A stretch of DNA of 64,000 nucleotides from Leptonema illini DSM 21528 (GCF_000243335.1 NZ_JH597773.1:1667550-1731549), one strand, 5' to 3'. Shown: positions 7,415-17,278, counted from the stretch's first letter. Program-made: numbers and translations. The notes: generated by a model from the sequence alone, not told the origin.

Positions 7415-8629
7415 TCACCGTTCCGGATGCATCGTATGCCAGCGGGTAACGCTCTGGTAGGCCTGCGCTACCTGTAGAACGACGTCATCTTGGTTCTGCC
7501 TTCCAACGATCTGCAAGCCGACGGGTAAGCCGTTCGCATCGAATTCGCATGGTACGGAGATAGCGGGCAGGCCGTAATAGTTCACAAAGAACGTATTCTG
7601 CGCCGATAAGGCCTGAGGATTTTTGCCCGCTGCCTTTGCTGTAAGAACCTCCCCGGCCGTCGTGGGAAGGATCAGCACATCAACATTCCCGAAAAGATCA
7701 TCGTTCGCAGATTGACGGTATCTCTCCATATTCTTCATGTCAGGATTTTCGGTGAATGGCACAGTCGTCTCTTGAGTCACATGCCCGGCCTCTTTAAAGG
7801 CCGCTGCGGCTGCTTCAAAGTGGGCGCGAATATCGGGGCTTGCAGCATAGTTCATTACTATTCCGATAGACGGTTTTGCCGCTTCGTTATTAGGATAACC
7901 GGCAGACGATGATCCGGTTAAACATTCGACGACAGCGACAATATCGGCGACCTCGCGTGCCATAATGCCGACGGTTGCCAGTTTGAGAATGACGTCATCG
8001 GCCTTTTCGCCGGCAAGGATTCCACTGTTGTCGATCCTGCCCCAGGTGCATTTGTAGCCGGCGACTCCGCAACAGGATGCGGGCAGACGGCAGGAGCCGA
8101 TGGCATCGGTGTCGATGGTGGCAAAACACATGCCGGCAGCTACAGCGGCGGCGGAGCCTCCGGATGATCCTCCGGCGATATACTCAGGATTCCATGGGTT
8201 ACGAACCGGCCCGAAATAGCTTGCGTTGGATGTTGTGCCCATTGCCAGTTCATGCATGTTCATCTTTCCGATAATGATGGCGCCGGCCTGCTTCAGGCTT
8301 CGGACGACGGCGGCATCGGCTTTCGGTATACGGTCTTTGAAGTGCTTGAATGCGGCCGTAGTTCTGATGCCTTCCGTATCATACATGTCTTTCAGGCCGA
8401 CCGGTATGCCATGTAAAGGCCCGCGCCAGTGACCGGCTCTGATTTCGCTTTCGGCCTGCGCCGCTTCTTTCAGAGCGCTGTCGCCGAGCACCGTAATAAA
8501 GGCGTTTGTATCAATGTTCAGAGATTCGATTCTCTTCAAGCAGGCCTCGACGACGGCGACGGGTGAGATCTTCAGATCGCGCATCCCGATGCTCGCTTCT
8601 TTCAGACTTAAATAGTGCAGGTCTTCCAT
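7415..8629 (-). CDS. Amidase-signature family hydrolase (GatA/AtzF-like)
   Basis: The protein has 404 residues. The Ser-cisSer-Lys triad of the amidase signature family is visible: Lys80 in VGLKDMYD, Ser155/156 in AGGSSGGSAAAVAAG, and the nucleophile Ser179 in TDAIGSCRLPA. It probably cleaves a carboxamide or related C-N bond. It is shorter than typical members (about 450-500 residues); the region after residue 240 is compressed. No gatB or gatC is adjacent, so a tRNA amidotransferase role is unlikely. A 20-bp palindrome lies 24 bp upstream of the ATG and may be an operator. Confidence 0.85.
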   Translation of the reverse strand: MEDLHYLSLKEASIGMRDLKISPVAVVEACLKRIESLNIDTNAFITVLGDSALKEAAQAESEIRAGHWRGPLHGIPVGLKDMYDTEGIRTTAAFKHFKDRIPKADAAVVRSLKQAGAIIIGKMNMHELAMGTTSNASYFGPVRNPWNPEYIAGGSSGGSAAAVAAGMCFATIDTDAIGSCRLPASCCGVAGYKCTWGRIDNSGILAGEKADDVILKLATVGIMAREVADIVAVVECLTGSSSAGYPNNEAAKPSIGIVMNYAASPDIRAHFEAAAAAFKEAGHVTQETTVPFTENPDMKNMERYRQSANDDLFGNVDVLILPTTAGEVLTAKAAGKNPQALSAQNTFFVNYYGLPAISVPCEFDANGLPVGLQIVGRQNQDDVVLQVAQAYQSVTRWHTMHPER

Positions 8630-8653
8630 GATATCTCCTCGCTGAGATCTCTT

Positions 8654-8673
8654 TACATACCATCTGGTATGTA
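8654..8673. promoter_or_regulatory. Palindrome upstream of the amidase gene
   Basis: Two perfect 9-bp arms (TACATACCA and TGGTATGTA) are separated by TC. The site lies 24 bp before the amidase start on the minus strand, where a repressor could block transcription. Dyads of this size are typical of TetR- or GntR-type operators. No matching regulator gene is adjacent. Confidence 0.5.
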
Positions 8674-8754
8674 CGCAAGCGTTTTTTCTCGTTCTTCTCT
8701 CTATAGGGCCGCCTCTCCCATTGCACCACCAATATTCCTTTCACCCCAATTCCA

Positions 8755-8852
8755 GCCCGGCCGCTCCCCCTGTGTAGCGGAGCAGGAGTGCGGAGCGGCG
8801 ACGATTGACGCAGGACGCGTCACTTCGGCGCACACAGGGGGTGCGGCCGGGC
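8755..8852. repeat. Covarying hairpin element, copy 1
   Basis: The outer arms 8755-8775 and 8832-8852 pair over 21 positions with one mismatch. Inside are a short hairpin GCA-GGAG-TGC (8782-8791), a conserved GAGCGGCGACG, and a 6-bp hairpin TGACGC-AGGAC-GCGTCA (8806-8822). The left arm follows AATTCCAGCCCG, also seen at copy 2 (9840-9938). Outer and inner stems differ in sequence between copies but keep pairing. This points to a selected structure in RNA or single-stranded DNA. It occupies the 362-bp gap 8630-8991, where no gene is seen. Confidence 0.8.
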
Positions 8853-8991
8853 ATCAGGGGTTCACCGAGAGATCGCCGTTCAGACGCGCTGGATACTGGT
8901 AGGGCTTCTTGCAGCGACCACCCTCTATCCGATTATGGCACGTCTTGTTGCGCGGTTTTTGTGAACTCTTCCCCCTTCGACACGACTGCGA

Positions 8992-9645
8992 TCAATCTGC
9001 TCGAACAATGCCCGAGTAGTTTTTGCGGTTCACGAAGCCCATGAAGCGTGAATCGCGTGCGTCATCTCTATTGTCGCCCAAAACAAAGTATTGATCGGGA
9101 GGAATGGTACATCCTGTCGTTTCGATTGTGTTGCAGAGGCCTGGAACAATGGTTTTTTCCTGCATCTCCACGATATAGTACTGTCGCTGACCTATTTTCT
9201 CAGAGAGAATGATCGGTTGCCCATCGAATTCTGCTCTTTTTTGTAGAGTTTCGGATTCTTGAACATTTCGTGCTATAGCAGCCGGCAGAGAATCTGTGAC
9301 CGTTTGTTCTGCCCGTTGCCACTCTGTACCGCCATTTATACGATACTCAAAAAGAGTTCCGATCACTCCGGCGCGACCGGAACATGATGACGCACCTTTG
9401 CATATATCATCGCTTATGAGCCGGATTGTGTCTCCGGGCATTCCCATTAACCGGTACACAAAGACCTTTCCTGGATCCCGGTCCCATCCAACGGCGACAA
9501 GCATCCCTCTTTCTGGCTCGCCGCTGACAATGCGAATCTCCTGATTCAGGTGCAGTGTTGGTAGATTCGCTTCTGAGCCAACAGCCGAACGGTTTACGCA
9601 TCCGCAGAGAATCGCCAACGCTACGGTCACAGTTACAGCTTTCAT
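8992..9645 (-). CDS. Lipoprotein with inactivated signal peptidase I (S26) fold
   Basis: The protein has 217 residues with a signal peptide ending in the lipobox LCGC (Cys16). The mature part follows the signal peptidase I order. SEANLPTL aligns with the catalytic SGSMMPTL box, VFVYRLMGMPGD with the lysine box (normally V/I-K-R-x-x-G-x-P-G-D), and FVLGDNRDDARDSR with the conserved C-terminal box. In this alignment the nucleophilic Ser is Ala and the general-base Lys is Tyr, so peptidase activity is not expected. It may bind exported peptides or regulate secretion, which is inference. It lies between the two hairpin elements. Confidence 0.7.
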   Translation of the reverse strand: MKAVTVTVALAILCGCVNRSAVGSEANLPTLHLNQEIRIVSGEPERGMLVAVGWDRDPGKVFVYRLMGMPGDTIRLISDDICKGASSCSGRAGVIGTLFEYRINGGTEWQRAEQTVTDSLPAAIARNVQESETLQKRAEFDGQPIILSEKIGQRQYYIVEMQEKTIVPGLCNTIETTGCTIPPDQYFVLGDNRDDARDSRFMGFVNRKNYSGIVRAD

Positions 9646-9770
9646 AGTATTGCATCCGATGCAGACAGGAATCTAAGTCAATACTGAAACGTTACCTCCC
9701 TCCCGCCCCCTGAGAGCCTCTTTCTCGCCTGCACCCAACTCCCGTCGCACCTCCAGAACTCCCCTTCCTC

Positions 9771-9839
9771 AACTTCCAGCCCGTCCGCTCCCACTGGCCC
9801 AAATTCCAGCCCACCGGCTCACCCCTGGCCCAAATTCCA
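9771..9839. repeat. Tandem partial repeats leading into hairpin element copy 2
   Basis: The motif AANTTCCAGCCC recurs at 9771, 9801 and 9832, with variable 11-12 bp followed by CTGGC after the first two. The third occurrence is the left edge of the hairpin element at 9840, and the same motif precedes copy 1 at 8748. Periods are 30 and 31 bp. The first two units lack the downstream hairpin core. Confidence 0.65.
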
Positions 9840-9938
9840 GCCCGTTTGATCTCTGCTCGTAGCGAACCATGGATGGGAGAGCGACGGCGCCTGGCGCAGG
9901 ATCGCGCCACGCGCCGGACGAGCAGAGATCAAACGGGC
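9840..9938. repeat. Covarying hairpin element, copy 2
   Basis: The outer arms 9840-9860 and 9918-9938 are perfectly complementary over 21 bp, and apart from the closing GCCCG/CGGGC differ from those of copy 1. Inside are CCA-TGGA-TGG (9867-9876), GAGCGACGG, and TGGCGC-AGGATC-GCGCCA (9892-9909). Relative to copy 1 the inner stems change at both partner positions (A-T to G-C; G-C to C-G), which is compensatory. The element lies upstream of nrdJ, in the 575-bp gap 9646-10220. Confidence 0.8.
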
Positions 9939-10010
9939 CCTCTCACATATTATGCACGCTTTTTGCCCGAAAAAAGGGTCGGACCGGTGTAAAATTCGGC
10001 CTTAAACCAT

Positions 10011-10039
10011 TTGACATGTTGCTGAACAGAAAATTAGTA
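10011..10039 (+). promoter_or_regulatory. Candidate sigma70-type promoter upstream of nrdJ
   Basis: TTGACA at 10011-10016 is followed after 17 bp by TTAGTA at 10034-10039, a perfect -35 with a weaker -10. Transcription would begin near 10046, leaving a leader of about 175 nt before nrdJ. No cobalamin riboswitch box was recognised in that leader. Confidence 0.45.
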
Positions 10040-10220
10040 CTTTATTTACCCCAGACGAGTCAGGCGACATAATCAGACGTTCTGATTGGGGCCGATTTGT
10101 CTGGATTAGCAGTAAAGAGCCAAATTTTTTAACGAAAGAGCGACTTTTTCGACGTCCGGGCTGTCTCTATTTTTGTATAGTAGAATGCCGTTTAGTAGAA
10201 AAGCCGCCGGAGCCAGAGCC

Positions 10221-13200
10221 ATGAGAATCAGCCGTTTCTATACAAAGACAGCACACGACCAACCCTTTAGTAATGAAGAAGAGCATCCTGCCAGGAAAAG
10301 CCGGGTATGGAATGCCTTTTCCTGGGATCGACGCACATCCCGTATCCAGAACCCCGATGGCCGGGTGATCTTCGAGGCCCGTGACATCGAGGTGCCCGAG
10401 GCATGGTCTCAGGTCGCCGTCGACATCATTGCACAGAAATACTTCCGTAAAGCGGGCGTTCCTCGCTTTACCCGCCCCGTTCATGAAGAGGGAATCCCGC
10501 TGTGGCTGCAGCGTCGCGTTCCCGACGAAGAGCGTCTGGCCGAGCTGCCTGCCGACGATCGCTACGGCTCAGAGACGTCGGGCAAAGAGGTCTTCCATCG
10601 CCTTTCGGGCTGCTGGACCTACTGGGGCTACAAAAACGGCTACTTCTCTTCTGAAGACGATGCTCTGGCCTTCTACGAAGAGATGATTTTCATGCTGGCC
10701 GACCAGATTGCCGCTCCGAACTCTCCGCAGTGGTTCAATACGGGTCTGCACTGGGCCTATGGCATCGACGGCAAAAGCCAGGGCCACTACTATGTCGATC
10801 CGCATACAAAAGAACTCATCGCTTCTCGCAGCTCCTACGAGCGTCCGCAGCCGCATGCCTGCTTCATTCAGTCTGTCGGCGACGACCTGGTGAACGAAGG
10901 CGGCATCATGGATCTGTGGGTCCGTGAGGCTCGTCTTTTCAAATACGGCTCGGGCACAGGCACGAACTTCTCTTCTCTTAGAGGAGAAGGCGAACCTCTG
11001 TCCGGCGGCGGCAAGTCCTCGGGACTGATGAGCTTCCTCAAGATCGGCGACCGTGCGGCCGGTGCGATCAAGTCGGGCGGCACGACGAGACGCGCTGCGA
11101 AGATGGTCTGCCTTGATATGGACCATCCCGATATCGAAGAGTTCGTAAACTGGAAGGTGCATGAAGAGCAGAAGGTCGTCGAGCTTGTGATGGGCTCGAA
11201 GCTGGCCAACCAGCATCTGAACCGCATCATGAAGGCCGTGCAGGGCTCTACGGCATCCGACGATTCGAAATACGACATGCACAAGAACGCCGAGCTGAAA
11301 AAGGCGGTGCTTGAGGCGAAGCGTTCGATGATTCCCGACAGCTACATCCTGCGTGTCATCGACCTTGTGAAGCAGGGCTTTACGTCCATCCTCTTCGAAG
11401 AGATGACGACGGACTGGCAGTCCAAGGCCTATCAGACGGTTTCGGGTCAGAACTCCAATAACTCCGTACGCATCACCAACGACTTCATGAACGCCGTCGA
11501 GCGTGATCTCGACTGGAATCTCTACTGGCGCACCGAGATTGAGAAGGCGAACGAAGAGAACCGTCCGGCAAAAGCAGTGCGCAGCGTGAAGGCACGCAAG
11601 CTGTGGGATGATATCGCCTACGCTGCATGGGCCTGCGCCGATCCGGGGCTGCAATTCGATACGACGATTAACGAATGGCATACCTGCCCGACTGACGGTC
11701 CGATCCGCGCATCGAATCCCTGCTCGGAATACATGTTCCTCGACGATACGGCCTGTAACCTGGCGTCGCTGAACCTGGTGAAATTCCTGAACCAGAAGTC
11801 GTCGGAGTTCGACGATCTGGCCTTCCGTCATTCGACACGCCTGTGGACGATCGTGCTTGAGATCTCGGTGACGATGGCCCAGTTCCCGTCCCGTGAGATC
11901 GCCCTGCTCTCCTATGAGTTCCGCACGCTCGGCCTGGGTTATGCGAACCTCGGCTCGATGCTCATGCGTATGGGCATCAGCTATGATAGCGATAAAGGCC
12001 GCAACATCGCCGGCGCCATCACCGCCATCATGCACATGAACTCGGCGGCGACGTCGGCTGAGATGGCGCAGGAGCTCGGAGCCTTCGCCGGTTACCAGAA
12101 GAACCGCGAGCACATGCTGCGCGTCTTCCGCAACCACCGTCGTGCGGCGTATAACGCTCCCGATAGCGAATATGAAGGCCTGACGGTGAAGCCGGTCGGT
12201 ATCGACGAGGCGCATTGCCCGTCCTATCTGCTTGAGGCTGCCCGCGCCGAAGCCGATCGCGCCCTCGAACTGGGCGAGCAATTCGGATTCCGCAACGCTC
12301 AGATGACGGTGATCGCTCCGACGGGAACGATCGGCCTGGTGATGGACTGCGATACGACCGGTATCGAGCCCGACTTCGCCCTTGTGAAATACAAGAAGCT
12401 GGCCGGCGGCGGTTACTTCAAGATCATCAACCAGTCCGTTCCGCCCGCTCTCGATCACCTCGGTTATACGGCCGAGCAGATCGACGATATCATCAAGTAT
12501 GCGACGGGACGCGGCACGTTGAAGGACGCTCCGCATATCAACCATGTCTCTCTGAAGCAGAAGGGATTCGACGACGCCGCTCTGGAAAAGGTCGAAGCGC
12601 AGCTGGCCTCAGCCTTCGATATCAGCTTCGTCTTCAACGCCTTCACGCTCGGCGAAGAATTGATGAAGAAGCTTTCCGGACAGGATCCGGCGACGCTGCC
12701 CGTAACCTTCAACCTGCTGGAATCTCTCGGTTTCACAAAAGAACAGATCCGTGCAGCGAACGACTACGTAACGGGCACGCTGACGGTAGAAGGCGCTCCT
12801 CACCTGAAAGAAGAGCATCTGCCGATCTTCGACTGTGCGAACAAATGCGGTCGTTACGGCCAGCGTTATCTTTCCTGGAAGAGCCACATCCTCATGATGG
12901 CGGCGGCACAGCCGTTCATCTCGGGCGCCATCTCGAAGACGATCAACCTGCCCGCCCACGCCACTCTCGACGAGGTAAAGCAGGCCTACGATCTTTCGTT
13001 CCGTGTGATGAACAAGGCCATCGCTCTCTATCGCGACGGATCAAAGCTATCGCAGCCGCTGAATATTCAGGTCGAAGACGAAGAAGAGCTGCAGCTTGAA
13101 GAAGAGCCTGCGACCGTCGCCGCGGCGGCTCCGCGAGTCGAGAAGGTGGTCGAGCAGATCGAAAAGATCGTGCGTCGTCAGCGACTTCCGCTGCGTCGTG

Positions 13201-13853
13201 CCGGCTATACCCAGAAGGCAACCGTCGGCGGCCATAAGATCTATCTGCGCACCGGCGAATATGAAGACGGTCGTCTTGGCGAGATCTTCCTTGATATGCA
13301 TAAAGAAGGGGCGGCCTTCCGTTCTCTGATGAACTGCTTTGCCATTTCCGTTTCTCTTGGCCTGCAATACGGCGTTCCTCTTGAGGAGTTTGTCGATGCC
13401 TTCGTTTATACGAAGTTCGAGCCGAACGGCATGGTGCAGGGCAATCCGCATATCAAGATGTCGACGTCGATCATCGACTACATCTTCCGTGAGCTGGCCG
13501 TCACCTATCTCAGCCGCTATGAGCTGGCCCATGTCGACATCGAAGACACACGGCCCGACTCCGTGCAGTCGTCACACGTCAGCTCGCCGATCGCTCCGCA
13601 GAATGAGCCCCAGGCTCAGCCGTCCGGCGATCTGGCAGTAGCCGAGCGCCCCGCTGCTCCGTCCTGGGTTGTCGTCAAATCCGATGACGGTGCGGCAGCT
13701 CAGCAAAAAGAAAGTAAGGCCAGCCTGAGCACACTGGCCCGCATGAAAGGCTACGAAGGCGATGCCTGCCCTGAATGCGGTCAGTTCACGATGGTGCGCA
13801 ACGGCACCTGTCTCAAATGCATGAGCTGCGGCTCGACGACCGGCTGTTCCTGA
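10221..13853 (+). CDS. nrdJ: Class II (adenosylcobalamin-dependent) ribonucleoside-diphosphate reductase NrdJ
   Basis: This 1210-residue cytoplasmic enzyme reduces ribonucleotides to deoxyribonucleotides with a B12 radical. Visible motifs are [59 protein letters not shown] (an active-site Cys region), the loop [20 protein letters not shown], and a C-terminal zinc-ribbon-like [10 protein letters not shown]...CLKCMSCGS that carries the redox cysteines. The length matches long NrdJ proteins. ATG 10221 was chosen because GGAG lies about ten bases upstream; ATG 10185 and TTG 10173 are alternatives. A terminator follows at 13881. Confidence 0.95.
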   Translation: MRISRFYTKTAHDQPFSNEEEHPARKSRVWNAFSWDRRTSRIQNPDGRVIFEARDIEVPEAWSQVAVDIIAQKYFRKAGVPRFTRPVHEEGIPLWLQRRVPDEERLAELPADDRYGSETSGKEVFHRLSGCWTYWGYKNGYFSSEDDALAFYEEMIFMLADQIAAPNSPQWFNTGLHWAYGIDGKSQGHYYVDPHTKELIASRSSYERPQPHACFIQSVGDDLVNEGGIMDLWVREARLFKYGSGTGTNFSSLRGEGEPLSGGGKSSGLMSFLKIGDRAAGAIKSGGTTRRAAKMVCLDMDHPDIEEFVNWKVHEEQKVVELVMGSKLANQHLNRIMKAVQGSTASDDSKYDMHKNAELKKAVLEAKRSMIPDSYILRVIDLVKQGFTSILFEEMTTDWQSKAYQTVSGQNSNNSVRITNDFMNAVERDLDWNLYWRTEIEKANEENRPAKAVRSVKARKLWDDIAYAAWACADPGLQFDTTINEWHTCPTDGPIRASNPCSEYMFLDDTACNLASLNLVKFLNQKSSEFDDLAFRHSTRLWTIVLEISVTMAQFPSREIALLSYEFRTLGLGYANLGSMLMRMGISYDSDKGRNIAGAITAIMHMNSAATSAEMAQELGAFAGYQKNREHMLRVFRNHRRAAYNAPDSEYEGLTVKPVGIDEAHCPSYLLEAARAEADRALELGEQFGFRNAQMTVIAPTGTIGLVMDCDTTGIEPDFALVKYKKLAGGGYFKIINQSVPPALDHLGYTAEQIDDIIKYATGRGTLKDAPHINHVSLKQKGFDDAALEKVEAQLASAFDISFVFNAFTLGEELMKKLSGQDPATLPVTFNLLESLGFTKEQIRAANDYVTGTLTVEGAPHLKEEHLPIFDCANKCGRYGQRYLSWKSHILMMAAAQPFISGAISKTINLPAHATLDEVKQAYDLSFRVMNKAIALYRDGSKLSQPLNIQVEDEEELQLEEEPATVAAAAPRVEKVVEQIEKIVRRQRLPLRRAGYTQKATVGGHKIYLRTGEYEDGRLGEIFLDMHKEGAAFRSLMNCFAISVSLGLQYGVPLEEFVDAFVYTKFEPNGMVQGNPHIKMSTSIIDYIFRELAVTYLSRYELAHVDIEDTRPDSVQSSHVSSPIAPQNEPQAQPSGDLAVAERPAAPSWVVVKSDDGAAAQQKESKASLSTLARMKGYEGDACPECGQFTMVRNGTCLKCMSCGSTTGCS

Positions 13854-13880
13854 GATTTCTGAATAGCGACCGAATTTCTG

Positions 13881-13908
13881 ACCCGGACCCTTGTGGTCCG
13901 GGTTTTTG
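13881..13908 (+). terminator. Rho-independent terminator of nrdJ
   Basis: The stem ACCCGGACC / GGTCCGGGT with a 4-nt loop is followed by TTTTGTTTT. It lies 28 bp after the nrdJ stop. Confidence 0.85.
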
Positions 13909-13941
13909 TTTTGACGCCCGTACGACCGATCGCCGTATCGA

Positions 13942-14841
13942 ATGCGCAACCTGTCGCTGGCAAAAGCGATCCGAAAAGCATCCGACAAACATATGGAAAA
14001 AGAAAGTGGAGAAATTCTAAAGAACATCACGGCCCGGCTTTACAGGCGTGGCGAGATCGTTTTTAAAGAGGACGACGCCTCAGATGGCCTTGTCTATTTC
14101 ATCCTGGCCGGAAGGGCGGCCGTGCTCAAGCGCATCGGCGGTAAAGAAAAGGTCATCCATACGCTGCAACCGAACGACATCTTCGGCGAGGTGGCCCTTC
14201 TTACCAGCGGAGCCCGCATCGCCACCATCATGGCCGAATCCGAAGAACTGAAGGTTGCCTGCTTCGACGGCACCTCCTTCCTGCGTGAGGCCCGATCAAA
14301 CCCGAAGTTCGCCCGTAAGCTGACCGTCGCCGCCCTGACCGTGATGGAACGCATTGAGGAGCGCGCCTTTCAGGACGACGGGCATCCGACGGTGGCCGGC
14401 GATCTGCTGCGCGAATACGAGCAGCTCATGTCTCCGCTGCGAGCCGGCAACCTGCGCATCCAGGACCTGCTGTACCGTTCCACGATCAAGACGTTGCAGA
14501 AGGATTCGACGATTTTCAGAGAAGGACAGGAAAACGACAGCTTCACCTATCTCTTGCTTATGGGCGAGGTCGTCGCCGAAACGAAGCGAAACGGACAGAA
14601 CGTCGAATGCATGAAGTTCCGCGAAGGCGAATGGCTGGGTGAAACGGCGCTGCTTCATAAGATGACGCGGCGTTATACGCTTCGCGTGACGTCACAGCAG
14701 GCGAAGATTCTCTTTCTTGATCGCGACATCTTTTTCAAGATGATGGAGCTCGATCCCGAGCTTCTTTTCAACGTCTTCAAGACGTTCATCCTGCATCTGC
14801 GTTACATCGAGAAGGGAGCGCACATTCCGTCTGATGGTTAA
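13942..14841 (+). CDS. Protein with two cyclic-nucleotide-binding domains
   Basis: The protein has 299 residues with two cNMP-binding beta-barrel domains, at about 30-135 and 170-280. The phosphate-binding cassettes are recognisable: DIFGEVALLTSGARIATI in the first and WLGETALLHKMTRRYTLRV in the second. There is no helix-turn-helix, kinase domain or membrane segment. It is therefore probably a regulatory or partner-binding protein, not a transcription factor. The first cassette matches the GE...R pattern well; the second is less canonical. No clear RBS supports ATG 13942, and ATG 13993 is possible. Confidence 0.8.
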   Translation: MRNLSLAKAIRKASDKHMEKESGEILKNITARLYRRGEIVFKEDDASDGLVYFILAGRAAVLKRIGGKEKVIHTLQPNDIFGEVALLTSGARIATIMAESEELKVACFDGTSFLREARSNPKFARKLTVAALTVMERIEERAFQDDGHPTVAGDLLREYEQLMSPLRAGNLRIQDLLYRSTIKTLQKDSTIFREGQENDSFTYLLLMGEVVAETKRNGQNVECMKFREGEWLGETALLHKMTRRYTLRVTSQQAKILFLDRDIFFKMMELDPELLFNVFKTFILHLRYIEKGAHIPSDG

Positions 14842-14877
14842 CCAGACAGATCTTTTTTTCGGGTGAAGTGTCCTTGC

Positions 14878-15732
14878 TCAAAACAAAAGGAAAGAGAAGA
14901 GTCGCTGCCACTGATTCTCTGACATGCGAAAGAAGACGTCGTTGTGGTCGGATTCTACGGCAAGAAAGACGCTCTCTGGAAAGGCGGCGTGCAATTCCTC
15001 ACCCATATAAAAAGGCACAACCGTATCATTACGTCCATGAACGATTAAGACCGGGCTTTCGATCGATTTCGCCTTACTCAGATTATTAAAGCGATCGCAG
15101 GTAATGAGGTAAGGCAGCCATTTCAATCCGGGCGGCATGAAGTGAAAGGCTCCGACGGCGGGCGCCGATGTGAACGGCGATACAAGGGCAATGCGTTGAA
15201 CATGACCTCTTGCAGCCATCTCGACGGCAACGGCTGAACCGAGCGAATGGCCGAGCGCCGCCGTTCTGCCGGCATCAATGCCCAACTGTCGCTGCACATG
15301 AAGCAGTAGCGCCTCGGCATCGGCATAGATCTTCGATTCAGAGGGTGAGCTGTCAGACGAAAGGCCGTAACCGGGATACTCGACAAGAAGCACGTTCCAT
15401 GCACGGCCGGCGAAGGCCATGCCGAGATCGACATCGCCGTCCATCGTCGCGCCGTTGCCATGAAAGATCAGCAGCAGACGATCGCTCGGTCCCCGCGGAC
15501 GCATGAGATAGCCGCGCACAGTACGGCCGGCGCTTCCACCACTATTTTCGCTTTTGATTTCGATGAGCGAGCCGTCAGGCGCCTCGGGTACAGGCGCCGT
15601 CGCAGGCGCAGGAAATAAGATCGGACGGACGACCACACATCCGAAAAAGAAGGCGAAAAGAGCAAAGACGACGACCGCTGTGAGTAAGCTTGAGATCAGC
15701 ATAGAAAATCGCCCGCTCCAGAATCTGCGCAT
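14878..15732 (-). CDS. Membrane-anchored alpha/beta hydrolase
   Basis: The protein has 284 residues. A hydrophobic N-terminal segment (about 11-33) ends in FFGC and could be a membrane anchor or lipobox. The alpha/beta hydrolase core shows the oxyanion motif FHGNG (about 90), the nucleophile elbow GHSLGS (Ser163), an acid in HGRNDTVVP and the catalytic His in ESDHNDVF. It resembles the serine aminopeptidase/esterase-like group (ABHD12/13-type). The active site would face the periplasm. It is convergent with the cyclic-nucleotide protein gene and 34 bp beyond the lysS stop. Substrate unknown. Confidence 0.8.
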   Translation of the reverse strand: MRRFWSGRFSMLISSLLTAVVVFALFAFFFGCVVVRPILFPAPATAPVPEAPDGSLIEIKSENSGGSAGRTVRGYLMRPRGPSDRLLLIFHGNGATMDGDVDLGMAFAGRAWNVLLVEYPGYGLSSDSSPSESKIYADAEALLLHVQRQLGIDAGRTAALGHSLGSAVAVEMAARGHVQRIALVSPFTSAPAVGAFHFMPPGLKWLPYLITCDRFNNLSKAKSIESPVLIVHGRNDTVVPFYMGEELHAAFPESVFLAVESDHNDVFFRMSENQWQRLFSFLLF

Positions 15733-15766
15733 GCCCTGCTCCAGAAACGCCCTTCTCTTTCAAAGC

Positions 15767-17278
15767 TCAGTCGTCGGCTTCGCCCTCTTCCGGTCGCATG
15801 AGTGGAAAGAGGATCGTATCGCGGATCGAATGACTGTTCGTGAGAAGCATAACCAGACGGTCGATGCCGATGCCCATACCGCCGGCCGGAGGCATGCCAT
15901 ATTCAAGCGCACGCACATAGTCGAGGTCCATATAGCCGCCCTCTTCATCGCCGGCCTCGCGCAGGGCGACCTGCTCCTGAAAGCGTGCCTTCTGATCAAA
16001 GGGATCGTTCAGCTCAGAGAAGGCGTTACCGATCTCGCGTCCGGCGACGTAGGGCTCGAAACGATCGACAAAGCGCGGATCTTCGGGATTGGAACGGGCA
16101 AGCGGCGAGATCTCTTTCGGATACTTCGTGATCATCACGGGCTGGATCAGATTGGGCTCCACCGTTTCGTCAAAGAGCACGTCGGCGACATCCCACACGG
16201 AGCGGCACTCTTTAAAAAGATGCGCCGCATGGCCGGCGGCGACGGCGGCATCGATGGCCATCTTGCGATCCATGCCTGCATCAAGGGTAACCTTGCCGAA
16301 TTTCTCGATCGACTCAAAATAACCGAGGCGCTCCCACGGCGCCGTCAGATCAATCGTCTCATCGCCGTACGGGATCTTAAGAGTTCCGTGCACCTCCATA
16401 CAGGCGCCCGTAACCAACCTCTCGCAAAGTTCCATCATACTGTTCATCGACCCGTAGGCCTGATAGACCTCGAGCATCGTGAACTCGGGGTTATGCTTGT
16501 AGCTGATGCCTTCGTTGCGGAAGTTGCGGTTTACCTCGAACACCTTCGGGAATCCGCCGACAAGCAATCGCTTTAAATAGAGCTCGGGGGCGATACGAAG
16601 AAAGAGCTGCATATCGAGCGCATTGTGATGCGTGACAAACGGACGGGCTGTCGCACCGCCGGGAATCGTCTGCATCATCGGCGTCTCGACTTCGAGATAC
16701 CCTTCGTTCTGTAAGAAGCTACGTACGTAGGCGATGATACGAGATCGCAGAATAAACGTCTGCCTGACTTCGGGGTTTACGATGAGGTCAACATAGCGCA
16801 TGCGGTAGCGTTGCTCTTTGTTGGTGAAGGCATCAAAGACCTTGCCGTCGGCCTCTTTGACGACGGGCAGCGGACGCAGACACTTCGCAAGCAGAACGAC
16901 CGAAGTGGCGTGAATCGTCTTTTCACCTGTCTGTGTGAGAAAGGGAAAGCCCGTTAATCCGACGATGTCGCCGAGATCCAGGGCTTTGACGATGTCAAAA
17001 TCGATGCCTTCGTCGTCCCGACGCACATAGAACTGCATACGGCCCGTATCATCCTCGATCTGGAGGAATCCGGCCTTGCCCATCATGCGCTTCGCGCGGA
17101 TGCGCCCCGCAACGGCCAGCTTCATCGTATCGGAGTACGTGCCCGGATCGAGCGTCAGGATGGCCTGCACCTCGTCCTTTCGATCGAAGGAGGTCAGATA
17201 GGGCTGATATCCCTTTTCCTGTACCTTCTGCAACTTCTCGAGGCGGGTTTCAAATTGATCGTTATGCTGTTCAGACAC
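15767..17278 (-). CDS. lysS: Lysyl-tRNA synthetase, class II
   Basis: This 503-residue enzyme charges tRNA-Lys. An OB-fold anticodon-binding domain (about 50-160, [21 protein letters not shown]) is followed by the class II catalytic core. Motif 2 ([20 protein letters not shown]), [12 protein letters not shown] and motif 3 ([15 protein letters not shown]) are all intact. The GTG at 17276-17278 was chosen because GGAG lies about seven bases upstream; extending the frame upstream adds a short non-conserved peptide. Length is normal for bacterial LysS. Confidence 0.96.
   Translation of the reverse strand: MSEQHNDQFETRLEKLQKVQEKGYQPYLTSFDRKDEVQAILTLDPGTYSDTMKLAVAGRIRAKRMMGKAGFLQIEDDTGRMQFYVRRDDEGIDFDIVKALDLGDIVGLTGFPFLTQTGEKTIHATSVVLLAKCLRPLPVVKEADGKVFDAFTNKEQRYRMRYVDLIVNPEVRQTFILRSRIIAYVRSFLQNEGYLEVETPMMQTIPGGATARPFVTHHNALDMQLFLRIAPELYLKRLLVGGFPKVFEVNRNFRNEGISYKHNPEFTMLEVYQAYGSMNSMMELCERLVTGACMEVHGTLKIPYGDETIDLTAPWERLGYFESIEKFGKVTLDAGMDRKMAIDAAVAAGHAAHLFKECRSVWDVADVLFDETVEPNLIQPVMITKYPKEISPLARSNPEDPRFVDRFEPYVAGREIGNAFSELNDPFDQKARFQEQVALREAGDEEGGYMDLDYVRALEYGMPPAGGMGIGIDRLVMLLTNSHSIRDTILFPLMRPEEGEADD

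Noticed and set aside
9771-9839. CRISPR-like array
   Set aside because: Only three short repeats occur, with unequal variable parts of 11-12 bp and no cas genes. They are better explained as partial units of the hairpin element's flank.
8755-9938. Integron attC sites
   Set aside because: The conserved GTTRRRY core and an integrase are absent, and the stems are far longer and more perfect than in attC.
10040-10220. Cobalamin riboswitch in the nrdJ leader
   Set aside because: The leader lacks a recognisable B12 box or the expected hairpin arrangement, although B12 control of nrdJ would be logical.
10569-12545. A 658-codon open frame antisense to nrdJ
   Set aside because: It lies entirely inside nrdJ and has no domain or RBS. 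Long antisense frames arise from the GC-rich third positions; similar shadows oppose lysS, the M23 gene and ispG.
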